Shown here piece after piece: positions 1 to 16,211 of a stretch of 64,000 bases of DNA; the first letter of the stretch is position 1, and each line of letters opens with the position of its first letter. The stretch spans positions 2,294,001 to 2,358,000 of the forward strand of contig CP036290.1 of the NCBI GenBank assembly GCA_007750655.1. The letters run 5' to 3'. The position numbers and the translations under genes are program-made. The notes under the pieces are model-generated. The model ran no database searches and was not told the DNA's origin. It was given only the letters and a program-made list of their open reading frames with translations. This DNA is from Rohdeia mirabilis. GTDB taxonomy: Bacteria > Planctomycetota > UBA1135 > GCA-002686595.

Positions 1-1273
1 CGACGCTGCCGGCCTCCAGCTCGGCGGGCAGGACGATGCGCGGTTCGAACGGCGCCGTGCCCTCGAGCGCGAAGCCCGCCTCGGCCGGCGGCGCGAGCAC
101 GGCCGCCAACAGGCCGACCTCGTCGAATTCGATCGAGTCGTCGCTCGGCGCACCGTTGACGAGCAGGACGCGCACGGGCGGTGCGACCTCGACGACTCGG
201 CTGCGTTCGTCGTCGACCGCGAGGCCGTCGGCGGCGATCGAGGCCGTGAGTCGGCGTGCACCTGAGGCCTGCCAGCGCACGGTGAAGGTGGTGCTCGCGG
301 TCGCTCCGGCCGCGATGTCGACGGCCTGCACCGGAAGGCGTGTGTCCTCGACCGCGAGCGCGACGCGCAGTGCGGAGATCGGATCGGGTCCGAAGTTGCG
401 CACGGTCACCTCGACGCGCGCCGGTGCGCCGATCGAGGGCGCCGGGCCGAGCACCTCGAGGCCCACGACGCCGGCGTTCGCGGGCTGCGTGGTGCCGGAG
501 CCGAGGTCCTCGACCACGAGGCGCGTTCCGCGCTGTTCCAGTCGGTCGAGTGCCGGACCGAGGCGGGGGCGCGCGCCGACCTCGGTCGCGTCGTCGCCGT
601 CCGTCACGTCGCTCGACCCCGCACCCGCCACGTCCGTCGCACCGCCGCGCTCGAGGAAGGTGCCCCGCTGCATGTCGGTCAGAAGGCGCACCTCGACGTC
701 GGTACCCCACTCGTCGATGCACTCGGTCACCAGTGCCAGTGCACCGACCAGGTCCGCGGCGGTGGGGGACGGTGCCTCGAGCGCGTCGATCACCGCGAGC
801 GCCTCGCGCACGGAACGGCCGCTGGCCTGGCGCGGGGCGTCGTCCACCAGGATGAGGCGCACGCGGTCGCCCTTCGACTCGTCCAGTTCCTCGGTCAGGT
901 CGCGCGCGCGCGCCACGATCGACTGGAAGACGCTGCCCAGACCTTCGCGGTAGTCGGTCGAGGCCGACGTGTCGACCATCAGCACGAGGTCGCGTCGCCG
1001 CTCGCCGAGTCCGGTCAGCAGGGAGTCGCCGCCCACGAACGGCCGCGCGAGCGCGAATCCGAGCAGACCGACCGCGAGCATGCGGAGCAGGAGCAGCAAC
1101 AGGCTCTCGAGCCGCGCGCGGCGCCGCGTGCGCTTGTGCGCGGCCATGACGAACCGCATCGCACCGAAGCTCAACGGCCGGTGGCGCCGGCGGTTGAGCA
1201 GGTGGATGACGAGCGGCACGACGGCCAGGAACGCTCCGAACGCGAGCGCGGGATTGGCGAACCCGTCGATCAT
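1..1273 (-). CDS. BatA/VWA-domain membrane protein (partial, C-terminus beyond window)
   Basis: The frame opens with ATG at 1273 and stays open to the window edge, so the C-terminus is missing. The first ~40 residues carry a hydrophobic segment followed by the run LVIHLLNRRR, typical of the N-terminal aerotolerance-regulator (BatA) domain. A second basic/hydrophobic stretch (RLESLLLLLLRMLAVGLLGFAL) leads to a von Willebrand A domain whose metal-site motif DTSAS sits near residue 100. It lies 22 bp downstream of a DUF58 gene and behind moxR, the usual MoxR-DUF58-VWA order. Family knowledge links such sets to chaperone-like insertion of metal or cofactor into, or maturation of, envelope proteins; the actual client here is unknown. 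Confidence 0.85.
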   Translation of the reverse strand, partial: MIDGFANPALAFGAFLAVVPLVIHLLNRRRHRPLSFGAMRFVMAAHKRTRRRARLESLLLLLLRMLAVGLLGFALARPFVGGDSLLTGLGERRRDLVLMVDTSASTDYREGLGSVFQSIVARARDLTEELDESKGDRVRLILVDDAPRQASGRSVREALAVIDALEAPSPTAADLVGALALVTECIDEWGTDVEVRLLTDMQRGTFLERGGATDVAGAGSSDVTDGDDATEVGARPRLGPALDRLEQRGTRLVVEDLGSGTTQPANAGVVGLEVLGPAPSIGAPARVEVTVRNFGPDPISALRVALAVEDTRLPVQAVDIAAGATASTTFTVRWQASGARRLTASIAADGLAVDDERSRVVEVAPPVRVLLVNGAPSDDSIEFDEVGLLAAVLAPPAEAGFALEGTAPFEPRIVLPAELEAGSV

Positions 1274-1295
1274 CGCTGGATCCCGGTACTGTCGC

Positions 1296-2210
1296 TCATC
1301 GCTTGGTGCGGCGCGCCATGCGACGCGACAGGAAGGCGGACAGGGCAACGTCGAGGGCCGTGGCGGTCGACATGGTCACGAAGTCCACACCCAACGCGCG
1401 GCAGCCGGAGGCCAGCGTCTCGGTGTGCTTGCGCAGTTCGTCGAGGTAGGCGTCGCGCACGGTGCGCGCGTCGATCTTCAAGGTCTCGCCGGACTCGAGC
1501 GGTTCGAGCTTGAGGTGGCCGTCGAACGCGAAGTCCTGCTCGGCCGGATCGACCACCTGCAACAGGATCGGCTCGTGGCCGGCCATGTGCAGGCGCCGGA
1601 CGCCGTCGACGATGCGATCGGCGTCGTCGAAGAAGTCGGAGATGACGATCACGATGCCGCGCCGGCGCAGGCGTTCCGACAGGCCGATCAACAGGTCGCC
1701 CACGTGGGTGTCGCCGCCGGCCTGGGTCGCCTCGAGTTCGCGGAAGAGCGTCAACGCCTGCGGCGCGCCGCCGCCGGGCGGGACCTCGCGTCGCAGCTTC
1801 TCGTCGAAGATCACGAGGCCCGCGTAGTCGCGACTGCGCAGGATCAGATAGGTCAGCGCCGCCGCGCACCACTTGGCATACACGAGCTTCGTGCGACCCG
1901 CCGTGCCGAAGTCCATCGAGCGGCTGGCGTCGACGGCGACGTAGCACGAGAAGTTGGTCTCCTCGATGAACTCCTTGACGACCAGGCGTCCGGTCTTCGC
2001 GAAGATGCGCTCGTCGATGAAGCGCGGGTCGTCGCCCGCCACGTACTCGCGGTGCTGGGCGAACTCGACCGACGCGCCGCGCTGGGGCGAGCGGTGCGCA
2101 CCCGCCATGAAGCCCTCGACCACGGATCGGGCCACGAGCGACAGTTTCGACAAGCGGTCGAGGACCGCCGGGTCGAGCGAGGACGCGGAGAGGGGATTGG
2201 GACGGGCCAT
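1296..2210 (-). CDS. DUF58 domain-containing protein
   Basis: A 304-residue soluble protein starting at ATG 2210. It contains the DUF58 core around residues 45-100 (FAQHREYVAGDD followed by IDERIFAKT) and a VWA-like fold beginning at AVDASRSMDFG near residue 92, in which DASRS keeps the DxSxS metal-site pattern. It sits between moxR (27 bp upstream) and the VWA gene (22 bp downstream), so the three are very probably co-transcribed and act together, with the AAA+ ATPase working on the VWA partners. No signal peptide is visible, which suits a cytoplasmic adaptor. The substrate is unknown. Confidence 0.92.
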   Translation of the reverse strand: MARPNPLSASSLDPAVLDRLSKLSLVARSVVEGFMAGAHRSPQRGASVEFAQHREYVAGDDPRFIDERIFAKTGRLVVKEFIEETNFSCYVAVDASRSMDFGTAGRTKLVYAKWCAAALTYLILRSRDYAGLVIFDEKLRREVPPGGGAPQALTLFRELEATQAGGDTHVGDLLIGLSERLRRRGIVIVISDFFDDADRIVDGVRRLHMAGHEPILLQVVDPAEQDFAFDGHLKLEPLESGETLKIDARTVRDAYLDELRKHTETLASGCRALGVDFVTMSTATALDVALSAFLSRRMARRTKR

Positions 2211-2237
2211 CGAGCGGGTGGTGCGGCGCGGCGTGCG

Positions 2238-3305
<1,068 letters not shown>

Positions 3306-3502
3306 GAGTGAGGAAAGCTCGCTGCGGGGCCGGTCAGGATCGCACGTCGGGGCGGGAGGACCAAGGAAGCACGCGCCGCGCGACCCGTCCTTCGCTCGCG
3401 CGGACCCCGCGGACGCGACGCGCGGTCCTCGAACGGGGCGGATCGCGCCCCGGGACGCCCGAGCGCGACGCCGCGTGTTCGATCGCGGTTCGGACGGCCG
3501 AC

Positions 3503-5782
3503 CTAGCGCGGTCCCTCGCCCGCGCCCGTCGGTCCGAACAGCAGCAGCGCGTCGGCCGACAGGACGCCGATCCGATCGCCGACGACGTGGACCGAACCGC
3601 CCAGCGCCGGGGTGCGACCCCGGGGGCGCGGCGCGCGCGGGTCCTCGAAGGCGTCCTGGTGAAGGAGGAAGAGCTCGCGCGAGCCGTCGAACAGATAGAG
3701 GTGCCGCTCGCCCGCCGCGAGGATCCGCCGCCCGCCCGCCAGGCCGGCGATTCCCTCGCACAGGGCCTCGCCGAGGGGGAGGTAGACCCCCGGTCGCGTC
3801 TCGGCCCGCGCGGGGTCGACCAGTGCGAGGGACTGGCGCGGCCCGGCGCGGACGGCGGCCACGAGCCGGGCCTCGCTGCCGCCGACCGGGCCGGTTCCCC
3901 GGGCGAGCACGGCTCCCAGGAAGAGGGCGTCGCCGCGCTCGAGCGGGGGCGCGATCAGGGCCACACCGCTGCCGCCGCTGGCGCGCGCGCCGAGGGCCGG
4001 GCCGACGAGTTCTGCGATCCACGGCCCCTGGGGCAGGGTGTACAGGTGGTCCGAGTCGGCCGGCGCGCAGTACCAGTGCGACCCGTCGTGGACGGCTCGG
4101 ATCCCGGTCCAGCCGCGGCCGCGCGCGTCGCTGTCGTAGGCCCGCCGTTGGGTGCGCAGGGCCCAGATCAGGCGACCGTCGAGGCTGTCGACGAGTGCGA
4201 CGAGTCCGAGGTTCGTCGAGAGCAGCACGCGCGTGCCGTCGGCCGAGAGCGGCGAGTTCGCCGAGCGTCCGACCGCCGCACCCGGTCGCGCGTCCTCGGG
4301 TTCGAGCTCGCGGCCGACGGCGAGTACCCGTTGGGCGCGCACGTCGCCGGTGCGCCACTCGAGCACGTCGATGCCGGCCTCGACCTCGCCGACCCCGCGC
4401 CGGCGCGAGACGACGCACGTGTCGCCGCCCAGGACCAGCGGTCCGGGCTGGAACTCGACACCGGCCAACTCCTCGAGCGGGACGACGGTTCCGTCGACGC
4501 GTGCGTGCCCGCCGGCGGACCGGGCCCAGACGGCGCGCGCGAGCAGGGCCTCCTCCGGAGTCGTGCCCGTCACGGCCCGTTCGCGCGGCGGCGGCGCGAC
4601 GCGCAACAGAGCGTTCGATCCGGACGCACGACCGCGGCTGCGTCCTTCGACCAGGAGCAGGTCGCGCCCGTCCGTGGCGGGAACGAGGTGCCAACCGGGC
4701 GCTTCGCTCGTCGGATAGGGGAAGGGCGGCGAGCCGATCGTCGGTTCGAGCAGCAGCGCCGGCTCGAACCGTCCGACCACGCGCGGCACGTCCACGTCGA
4801 CCAGGTGCACGCGACCGGCCGACTGCACGCACCAGCGCCCGTCGTCGAGCGCGACGAGTCCGTTGAAGAGTCCCACGCCGGGGTCGAGACCGGCGGCGCG
4901 CGACGACGGGCCGAGGCTGTCGGTGATCAGCACGGCACCGGTCGATTCCACCGCGTTCCACGTGCTGGCGGCGTCGGACGGACGGCGTGCGGGGCTCGAG
5001 CGCGCCGCGGCGATCAACGCGTCGAGCGCCGCGGCGCGTCGTTCGATCGCGGCCGCGAAGGGCGCCGCGAGCTGTGCGTCGTCCTCGAGCAGCACGAGTC
5101 CTTCGCCGGCGCGGCGCAGCCAACCGGACGCGCGCGCCGCACGTCCGCTCGCGGTCTCGAGATCGACGAGGCGCAGGGTCGCGACGAGGGCGAACTCGGT
5201 TCCCGGCAGGTGGCGTTCGATGCCCGCCAGTCGCACGGGATCGGCGCCGGCGCGCGCGAGCGCCCGTTCGCCGAGGGCGCGCGTGTGCGCGCGCCAGGCG
5301 CTGCGTTCGTCGGCGTCGAGCCAGGCGATGCGACGGGCGAACGCGCAGGCCGGATCCTCGAAGATGCGATCGGGCTCGAGCGCGGTTCCGGGCGGCGCGG
5401 CGGCCGGAACCGGGCGCCGTTCGGCGGATGCAGCGACGTGGGGCCCCGGTCCGACCGCGGCCAGGAGGGCGTCGAAGAAGGCGCCGATCGGACGCGTGTC
5501 GCCGTCCGACTCGCGCACCGCGGCGAGGATCTCGTCGGCGGCCGCGAGTGCGCGCGTCGCGGTCTCGTCGACCGGGACCCGGGTCGCGTTCCCGAGCGAA
5601 CCTTCGATCTGGACGACCGCTGACGGGGTGGTGGGGGCGAGTGCTGCGCCGCCCGCGAGCAGCGCCGAGCACGCGGCGACGACGAGCACCGGCGCGCCGA
5701 GGACGACGTGCCCTGCGCGCGTCGCGCCCGTCGTCGGCCTGTCGCGCCGCGCGGCCCGGGCACCCTGTCGCAACCAGCTCAC
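3503..5782 (-). CDS. Membrane-anchored beta-propeller-like (PQQ-like) protein, unknown function
   Basis: A 759-residue protein. The GTG start at 5782 lies inside the stop of the upstream FtsB-like gene (GTGA overlap), the reason for choosing it over in-frame upstream extensions. Residues ~24-47 are a hydrophobic signal/anchor segment. The middle is alpha-helical and alanine/arginine rich; from ~residue 270 on there are repeated strand patterns such as [54 protein letters not shown] and [14 protein letters not shown], the blade pattern of PQQ/WD-like propellers. The protein is probably periplasmic and membrane-tethered. Coupling to an FtsB-like gene and location before moxR may indicate an envelope role. 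The specific function is not recognised. Confidence 0.8.
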   Translation of the reverse strand: MSWLRQGARAARRDRPTTGATRAGHVVLGAPVLVVAACSALLAGGAALAPTTPSAVVQIEGSLGNATRVPVDETATRALAAADEILAAVRESDGDTRPIGAFFDALLAAVGPGPHVAASAERRPVPAAAPPGTALEPDRIFEDPACAFARRIAWLDADERSAWRAHTRALGERALARAGADPVRLAGIERHLPGTEFALVATLRLVDLETASGRAARASGWLRRAGEGLVLLEDDAQLAAPFAAAIERRAAALDALIAAARSSPARRPSDAASTWNAVESTGAVLITDSLGPSSRAAGLDPGVGLFNGLVALDDGRWCVQSAGRVHLVDVDVPRVVGRFEPALLLEPTIGSPPFPYPTSEAPGWHLVPATDGRDLLLVEGRSRGRASGSNALLRVAPPPRERAVTGTTPEEALLARAVWARSAGGHARVDGTVVPLEELAGVEFQPGPLVLGGDTCVVSRRRGVGEVEAGIDVLEWRTGDVRAQRVLAVGRELEPEDARPGAAVGRSANSPLSADGTRVLLSTNLGLVALVDSLDGRLIWALRTQRRAYDSDARGRGWTGIRAVHDGSHWYCAPADSDHLYTLPQGPWIAELVGPALGARASGGSGVALIAPPLERGDALFLGAVLARGTGPVGGSEARLVAAVRAGPRQSLALVDPARAETRPGVYLPLGEALCEGIAGLAGGRRILAAGERHLYLFDGSRELFLLHQDAFEDPRAPRPRGRTPALGGSVHVVGDRIGVLSADALLLFGPTGAGEGPR

Positions 5783-6204
5783 CGCTCGGTCTCGAACCGT
5801 TCGAGTCCACCTGCCGGGTCGAGCGCGCGCGTGTCCTGCGCTCGCGTCCCCTCGAGGTCCGGTTCGCCCGCGCGACTCGTCCCGGCCGACAGCCGCCACT
5901 GCCAGCGCAGTCGCTCGCGGAAGATCGGATCGTCGAGCGCGCGTTCGTAGCGCTCGAGCGCCCGGAGGTCGGCCTCGAGTTCCGAATGTTCTTCCGCGAT
6001 CCGCACGCGCCGGTCCTCGAGGAACTCGCGTTCGGCGAGCACCGGTCGCAGGCCCAGCAGCGACAGGTGCGCGAGCAGGCCGCAGGCGCCCACGATCGGC
6101 AGCCAGTCGCCGACCACCGTCGCCGTGCCGACCAGCGCGCGCCGCAGGCCCGGGGCGGACGTCCCGCTCGGCCGGGGGGTGGGCGTGGTGCGGGGCGGGG
6201 TCAC
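5779..6204 (-). CDS. FtsB/DivIC-like septum formation initiator family protein
   Basis: A 141-residue single-pass protein. A proline-rich cytoplasmic leader (~30 residues) precedes a transmembrane helix (about residues 31-55, [20 protein letters not shown]), then a charged heptad-type coiled coil ([21 protein letters not shown]) and the segment [16 protein letters not shown], which resembles the short conserved end of FtsB/DivIC. The tail is low in conservation. Relatives link to FtsL and FtsQ in the divisome. It overlaps the next gene by four bases (GTGA), implying translational coupling, and follows enolase by 73 bp, an arrangement also common for ftsB in proteobacteria (eno-ftsB). That neighbourhood supports the assignment; sequence similarity alone is weak. 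Confidence 0.75.
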   Translation of the reverse strand: MTPPRTTPTPRPSGTSAPGLRRALVGTATVVGDWLPIVGACGLLAHLSLLGLRPVLAEREFLEDRRVRIAEEHSELEADLRALERYERALDDPIFRERLRWQWRLSAGTSRAGEPDLEGTRAQDTRALDPAGGLERFETER

Positions 6205-6277
6205 GTACGGTTCGTGGTCGATGTCTCGGTCGCGGACGCGGCAACCCGCGCGGCGACGACTCGGGACGAGCTGTGGT

Positions 6278-9658
<3,381 letters not shown>

Positions 9659-9661
9659 TCA

Positions 9662-9696
9662 CGCGCCCCGGGTCCGCTCAGCGGGTCCGGGGCGCG
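9662..9696 (+). terminator. GC-rich hairpin after secreted paralogue A
   Basis: The arms CGCGCCCCGG (9662-9671) and CCGGGGCGCG (9687-9696) are perfectly complementary, with a partly paired inner part (GTCCGC against GCGGGT). It begins 30 bp after the stop at 9631. There is no T-tract, so it may act as a Rho-independent terminator of the U-less type or as an mRNA-end stabiliser. Confidence 0.6.
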
Positions 9697-9800
9697 TCGC
9701 ATTCCGCCCGCCCACTTGTCCAGTCGTCCTGCGTGGTCCGAACGGTTCCACTTCGAGCGGGGCGCACGACCACGATCCGAGAGCCTCGGGTCCCGAAGCC

Positions 9801-11597
9801 ATGCTCGCCGCCCTCGCCCTCGTTGTCGCGCTCCAGGACGCACCGGCTCCCGTCGCTGCCGCCACCGAACGGTCCGGACTGACCCACCTGGTCGCGCCCG
9901 ACGCGCACCTGCTCGTCGAGATCGAGAGTCCGGCCGAGCTGCACGCCGCTCTGGCGGGCAACAGCTGGATGGACCTGATGCTGGGGCCGGAGGGCATCGC
10001 GGTCGACCTCATGTCGGTCGAGCCGTTCGCGTCGCTGGTCGAGCCCTTCCTCGGCGCCGACACGGATCCGCGTGCGCTCGCGCGGCTGGTCATGAGCGCC
10101 GATCCGGTGAGCGGTGATCGCGACGGCGTTCCGATCGAAGCACTCGTGCTGCACGAGGCCGTGCGCGAGCTGCGCGAACCGGTTCTGTGCTACGGCCACG
10201 GCGGTGCGCTGTCGCGCGCCGGCACACCCAGCACGTTCGTCGTCGTCACGCACGTGCCGAGCGGGTCGCGCGAACTGGTGGAACGCGTCGCCGTCGTGCT
10301 CGGTCACGAGTTCGACTGGACGCGCGCGGGAGCCTTCGACGTGGCGCCGCTCGAGCTCGGTCCGGGGGGCGCGGCCACGTCGTTCCTGGCCTGTCGCGAG
10401 GACCTCCTCGTTCTGGTCGAGGCGGACGGGGCCGGAGCCGCCCAGAGGGAACTGATCCGCCTCGCTCGGCGCTACCGCGAGAGGACGGACGAATCGCACG
10501 GGTACTTGCCCGAGACGCTGGCTGCTGCCCGCGCCGAGCTCGACGGGCCCGCGCACGTGCGCCTCGCGCTCTCGTTCAGCGACGCGCTGGAGTGGGTGAT
10601 CGAGGAGTCGGCCACGGATCCTTCGTTGCCCGACGGACTGATGGAGGAGCTGGCGCTCGACGAGGTGCGCTGGCTCGGCGTTCGCATGCACATCGGTGAA
10701 GGCGAGGCCATGGACCTCGAGCTGCGCGCGACGGTGCCGAAGCGCGGCGTTCTCGGTGCATTGGCGGGCACGCTCGGCTGGTCGATGCCCGCGGCGCTCG
10801 CACGGCGCATCCCCACGGACGCCATCGGTGTGCGGCTCATGGGCATGGACCTGGCGCGTGCGGCCGACGTGGTCGGGAGCTTCGTCGAAGACTTCGTTCC
10901 GCCCGAGGCCATGGGGCCGTTCGCCGCTCTCTCGGAGACGAAGGAGTTCGCCGGGTTCGACGTGCTCCAGCTCGTCGTCGAGGAGTTCACCGGACAGGTC
11001 GTGAGCTACACGAGCGGCGACGAGGCCCGGCGCCGCGCGAGTCTCGAACGCCTGACGCTGACGGAGGAGAACGATCCGGCGGCGGAGAACGGTGGCGTCG
11101 GAGGCACCACCGCGTTCGAGCTGCGCAACGGCGAGCGCGTGTCCAAGGCGCTGCGTCGTCTGCTGTGGTCCATCGAGCAACAGTCCGGCGAGAAGGTCCC
11201 GCTGGACGAGATCGTGGTCGACGGACGGACCCTCTTCGGCTTCGAGGGTCTTCCGGGCCTGTGGACCTGGTTCGGCATCGCCGACACGGCCCTCGTCGTG
11301 GGCACGCAGATCGAGACCGTGGCCGAGGACCTCGCGCGTTCCTCCGACGCCTCCGCCGCACGGGTCGCCGAACTGCTCGAACCTCTGGGGGCGCGTGCGA
11401 CGAACGCCTTCAACCTCACCGTCGAGTCGAACCGCACGTTGGTCGAGATCGCCGAGGCGCTGCGCTGGGGGCTCGATCGCGAGGACCCGCACGAGTTCGA
11501 CCCGGCGACGGAGCGTCGCGAGGGCTTCGTCGGACACACGTTCGGCACCCTGTCGATCGTGGACGGGCGTTTCGTGTTCCGCAGCACCAGCCGCTAG
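9801..11597 (+). CDS. Secreted protein of unknown function, paralogue B
   Basis: A 598-residue protein starting at ATG 9801. The leader MLAALALVVALQDAPAPVAA is short but looks like a signal peptide. The mature part, from HLVAPDAHLLVEIESPAELHAAL on, aligns by eye with the gene just upstream along its whole length: equivalents include WMDLMLGPEG versus [10 protein letters not shown] and IGEGEAMDLEL versus [11 protein letters not shown]. The two therefore arose by tandem duplication followed by extensive divergence. No enzyme motif, lipobox or membrane anchor is seen. A possible role as paired envelope or extracellular factors is inference only. It is followed after 45 bp by a sigma-factor gene on the same strand. 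Confidence 0.84.
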   Translation: MLAALALVVALQDAPAPVAAATERSGLTHLVAPDAHLLVEIESPAELHAALAGNSWMDLMLGPEGIAVDLMSVEPFASLVEPFLGADTDPRALARLVMSADPVSGDRDGVPIEALVLHEAVRELREPVLCYGHGGALSRAGTPSTFVVVTHVPSGSRELVERVAVVLGHEFDWTRAGAFDVAPLELGPGGAATSFLACREDLLVLVEADGAGAAQRELIRLARRYRERTDESHGYLPETLAAARAELDGPAHVRLALSFSDALEWVIEESATDPSLPDGLMEELALDEVRWLGVRMHIGEGEAMDLELRATVPKRGVLGALAGTLGWSMPAALARRIPTDAIGVRLMGMDLARAADVVGSFVEDFVPPEAMGPFAALSETKEFAGFDVLQLVVEEFTGQVVSYTSGDEARRRASLERLTLTEENDPAAENGGVGGTTAFELRNGERVSKALRRLLWSIEQQSGEKVPLDEIVVDGRTLFGFEGLPGLWTWFGIADTALVVGTQIETVAEDLARSSDASAARVAELLEPLGARATNAFNLTVESNRTLVEIAEALRWGLDREDPHEFDPATERREGFVGHTFGTLSIVDGRFVFRSTSR

Positions 11598-11642
11598 GGC
11601 GGGGCGGACCCGTTCGACGCGCGCGTGCCGTAGGATCGCAGC

Positions 11643-12287
11643 GTGGACCCCGAACCGCCCATGCAACGCACCCTCGATCTGGTGCACCGCGCCCAGGCCG
11701 GCGACCCCCAGGCGTTGGCCGATCTGCTGGCGCGCTACCAGGATCGCGTGCGCGCCCTGGTCCGCCGGCGGATGGGGCCCGGTCTGCGACAGGACCTGGA
11801 CTCGGGGGACATGGTCCAGGAGGCGATGGTCGAGGTGCTCGAGGGCTTCGAGCGCTTCGAGATGCGCGACGAGACCGCCTTCGTGCGCTGGCTGTCCACG
11901 CTGGTCGAGAACCGACTGCGCGAGCTGGCGCGCTTCCACCGTGCGGCGAAGCGCGATCGCGGCCGCGAGGTGCGGATCGACGGCTCACCGTCGGGTGAGC
12001 GCGCGACCGGCGTGCCGGAGCTCTCCGACGAGGACGCGCCCACACCGTCCGAGGTGGTTTCGCGCCGCGAACTCGGCGATCGGTTGGCGGTCGCGATGAA
12101 GCGCCTCAGTGCGCACCATCGCGAGGTCCTCGCGGCGCGTCAGACGGGAGCGAGCTGGGAGGACGTGGCCGGACGACTGCGCCTTCCGAGCGCGGCCGCG
12201 GCGCGCATGCTCCACGCCCGCGCCCGCGTCAGTCTCATGAAGCTCGTCGCTGGCGCCGAGCCGACGTCCGGAAGCGAGTCGCGGTGA
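11643..12287 (+). CDS. ECF-type RNA polymerase sigma factor (sigma-70 family)
   Basis: A 214-residue protein from GTG 11643 (alternative ATG at 11661). Region 2 is seen in YQDRVRALVRRRMG and DMVQEAMVEVLEGFERFE (residues ~30-80), with a tryptophan-containing FVRWLSTLVENRLREL for core/-10 binding. Region 4 is LSAHHREVLAARQTGASWEDVAGRLRLPSAAAARMLHARARVSL (residues ~155-200), a helix-turn-helix. It belongs to the ECF-like families widespread in planctomycetes that are genetically paired with protein kinases; the next gene, 52 bp on, is such a kinase. The likely scheme is phosphorylation-controlled transcription, inferred from context. Confidence 0.9.
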   Translation: MDPEPPMQRTLDLVHRAQAGDPQALADLLARYQDRVRALVRRRMGPGLRQDLDSGDMVQEAMVEVLEGFERFEMRDETAFVRWLSTLVENRLRELARFHRAAKRDRGREVRIDGSPSGERATGVPELSDEDAPTPSEVVSRRELGDRLAVAMKRLSAHHREVLAARQTGASWEDVAGRLRLPSAAAARMLHARARVSLMKLVAGAEPTSGSESR

Positions 12288-12339
12288 CAGCGGTCGATCG
12301 CGCCGCGAGCGATGGGAGCCGATCGATGAGAGCAGCCCC

Positions 12340-15039
<2,700 letters not shown>

Positions 15040-15091
15040 CGAATTTCGCGCGGAGCCGACACCGATCGCGCTCCAAGGGGGTCCTTCCTCC

Positions 15092-16144
15092 ATGCGATAC
15101 CCGTTTCAGCTCCAACTGCGCGACAAGGACTTCGTGCCCCCGCGCTGCCCGCGTGAAGAGTGCCCGGCCCATCAACTCGGTACACCGTTCCCGTGGACCT
15201 ATCGCGGAACCTTCTACCGCAAGGTCGACGGCCTCGACGTCCAGCGCTTCCAGTGCTTGACCTGTCGGCGCTCGTTCTCGACGCAGACGTTCCGCACGGA
15301 CTATCGACTGCGGCGTCCCGAGACTGTCCTGCCCAACTTCGTCGCCGCGAACTCGAAGACGACGCTGCGCAAGATGGGCCGCAACTACGAGCTCAGCCGC
15401 TCCCACGTCGCCCGCCGTCAGAGGCTCCTGGCGACGCACGCGCGCCGCTTCCACGAGCACCGGCTCCAGCTGGCCCGGGCGCGCGGCGGCCTCGGTTCAC
15501 GCTTTCAGTTCGACGAGCTCGAGACCTACGAACAGCATCGCAAGCTCAAGCCGCTGACCGGCTGCGTCGCGATCGAGGTCGAGACCGGCTTCATCGTGCA
15601 CACCGACGTCGAGACACTGCCGGCGCGCAAGCCGCTCAAGAAGGGCGAAGCGGCGGTTCTGAAGCGGATCGAGGCCGTCGAGGGGGTGCGGCGCTCGGGC
15701 TCGCGACAGGCCGTGCAGCGCACCGTCGAGGCCCTCGGTCGCTTCGCCCGCGCTGGCGAGGTGAAGGTGACGACCGACAAGAAGAGCAGCTACTGCACTG
15801 CGCTCGAGCGGGAATTCGGCGACCGGCTGAAGCACACGCGCATCGACGGAAGGCGTGAACGCGGCAACAGGAACCCGCTCTTCCCGATCAACCACACGCT
15901 CGCTCGACTGCGCGATCTGGTGTCGCGGCTCGTGCGCCAGACCTGGGCGGCGGCGAAGAAGCGCGAGCGACTGGCCGATCACATCGCGATCACGACGGGC
16001 TTTCGCAACTACGTCGACGGGTGGCGGTCGGAGCCGGCCGAGCGGCAGAGGGTGAGCGCGGCGCAGGTGCTCGGACTCGCGACGCGCAGGTACACGCCGC
16101 AGGAGTACCTGTACTGGATGGATCCGCTGTGTCTCGCAGCCTGA
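15092..16144 (+). CDS. DDE-type transposase with N-terminal zinc ribbon (IS1-like)
   Basis: A 350-residue protein starting at ATG 15092. Cysteines of the form C-x4-C (CPREEC) and C-x2-C (CLTC, then RRSFS) in the first ~70 residues make a zinc ribbon, followed by a helix-turn-helix-like segment (KMGRNYELSRSHVARRQ). The acidic catalytic positions are probably the D of FDELETY (near 140) and of TTDKKSSY (near 230). The stretch NHTLARLRDLVSRLVRQTW resembles the C-terminal block of IS1 InsB, but the IS1 catalytic glutamate position (IERNN) reads PINH here, so the third acid is uncertain and may be further on (RERLADH). It is the only gene of the element and appears intact. Confidence 0.85.
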   Translation: MRYPFQLQLRDKDFVPPRCPREECPAHQLGTPFPWTYRGTFYRKVDGLDVQRFQCLTCRRSFSTQTFRTDYRLRRPETVLPNFVAANSKTTLRKMGRNYELSRSHVARRQRLLATHARRFHEHRLQLARARGGLGSRFQFDELETYEQHRKLKPLTGCVAIEVETGFIVHTDVETLPARKPLKKGEAAVLKRIEAVEGVRRSGSRQAVQRTVEALGRFARAGEVKVTTDKKSSYCTALEREFGDRLKHTRIDGRRERGNRNPLFPINHTLARLRDLVSRLVRQTWAAAKKRERLADHIAITTGFRNYVDGWRSEPAERQRVSAAQVLGLATRRYTPQEYLYWMDPLCLAA

Positions 16145-16188
16145 GGGGTCAGGGGAAGGCGGAGGGGAGCCCCTCGGTCCGTGCCCTC

Positions 16189-16205
16189 TACCAATGAGCG
16201 AGGAC
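16189..16205 (-). repeat. Right terminal inverted repeat of the insertion sequence
   Basis: TACCAATGAGCGAGGAC, the exact complement of the left end; 45 bp after the transposase stop. Confidence 0.9.
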
Positions 16206-16211
16206 AGTACT
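16206..16211. repeat. Target-site duplication, right copy
   Basis: AGTACT outside the right inverted repeat. Its last two bases form part of the complement of the kelch gene stop codon (CTA at 16210-16212, TAG on the minus strand). Confidence 0.7.
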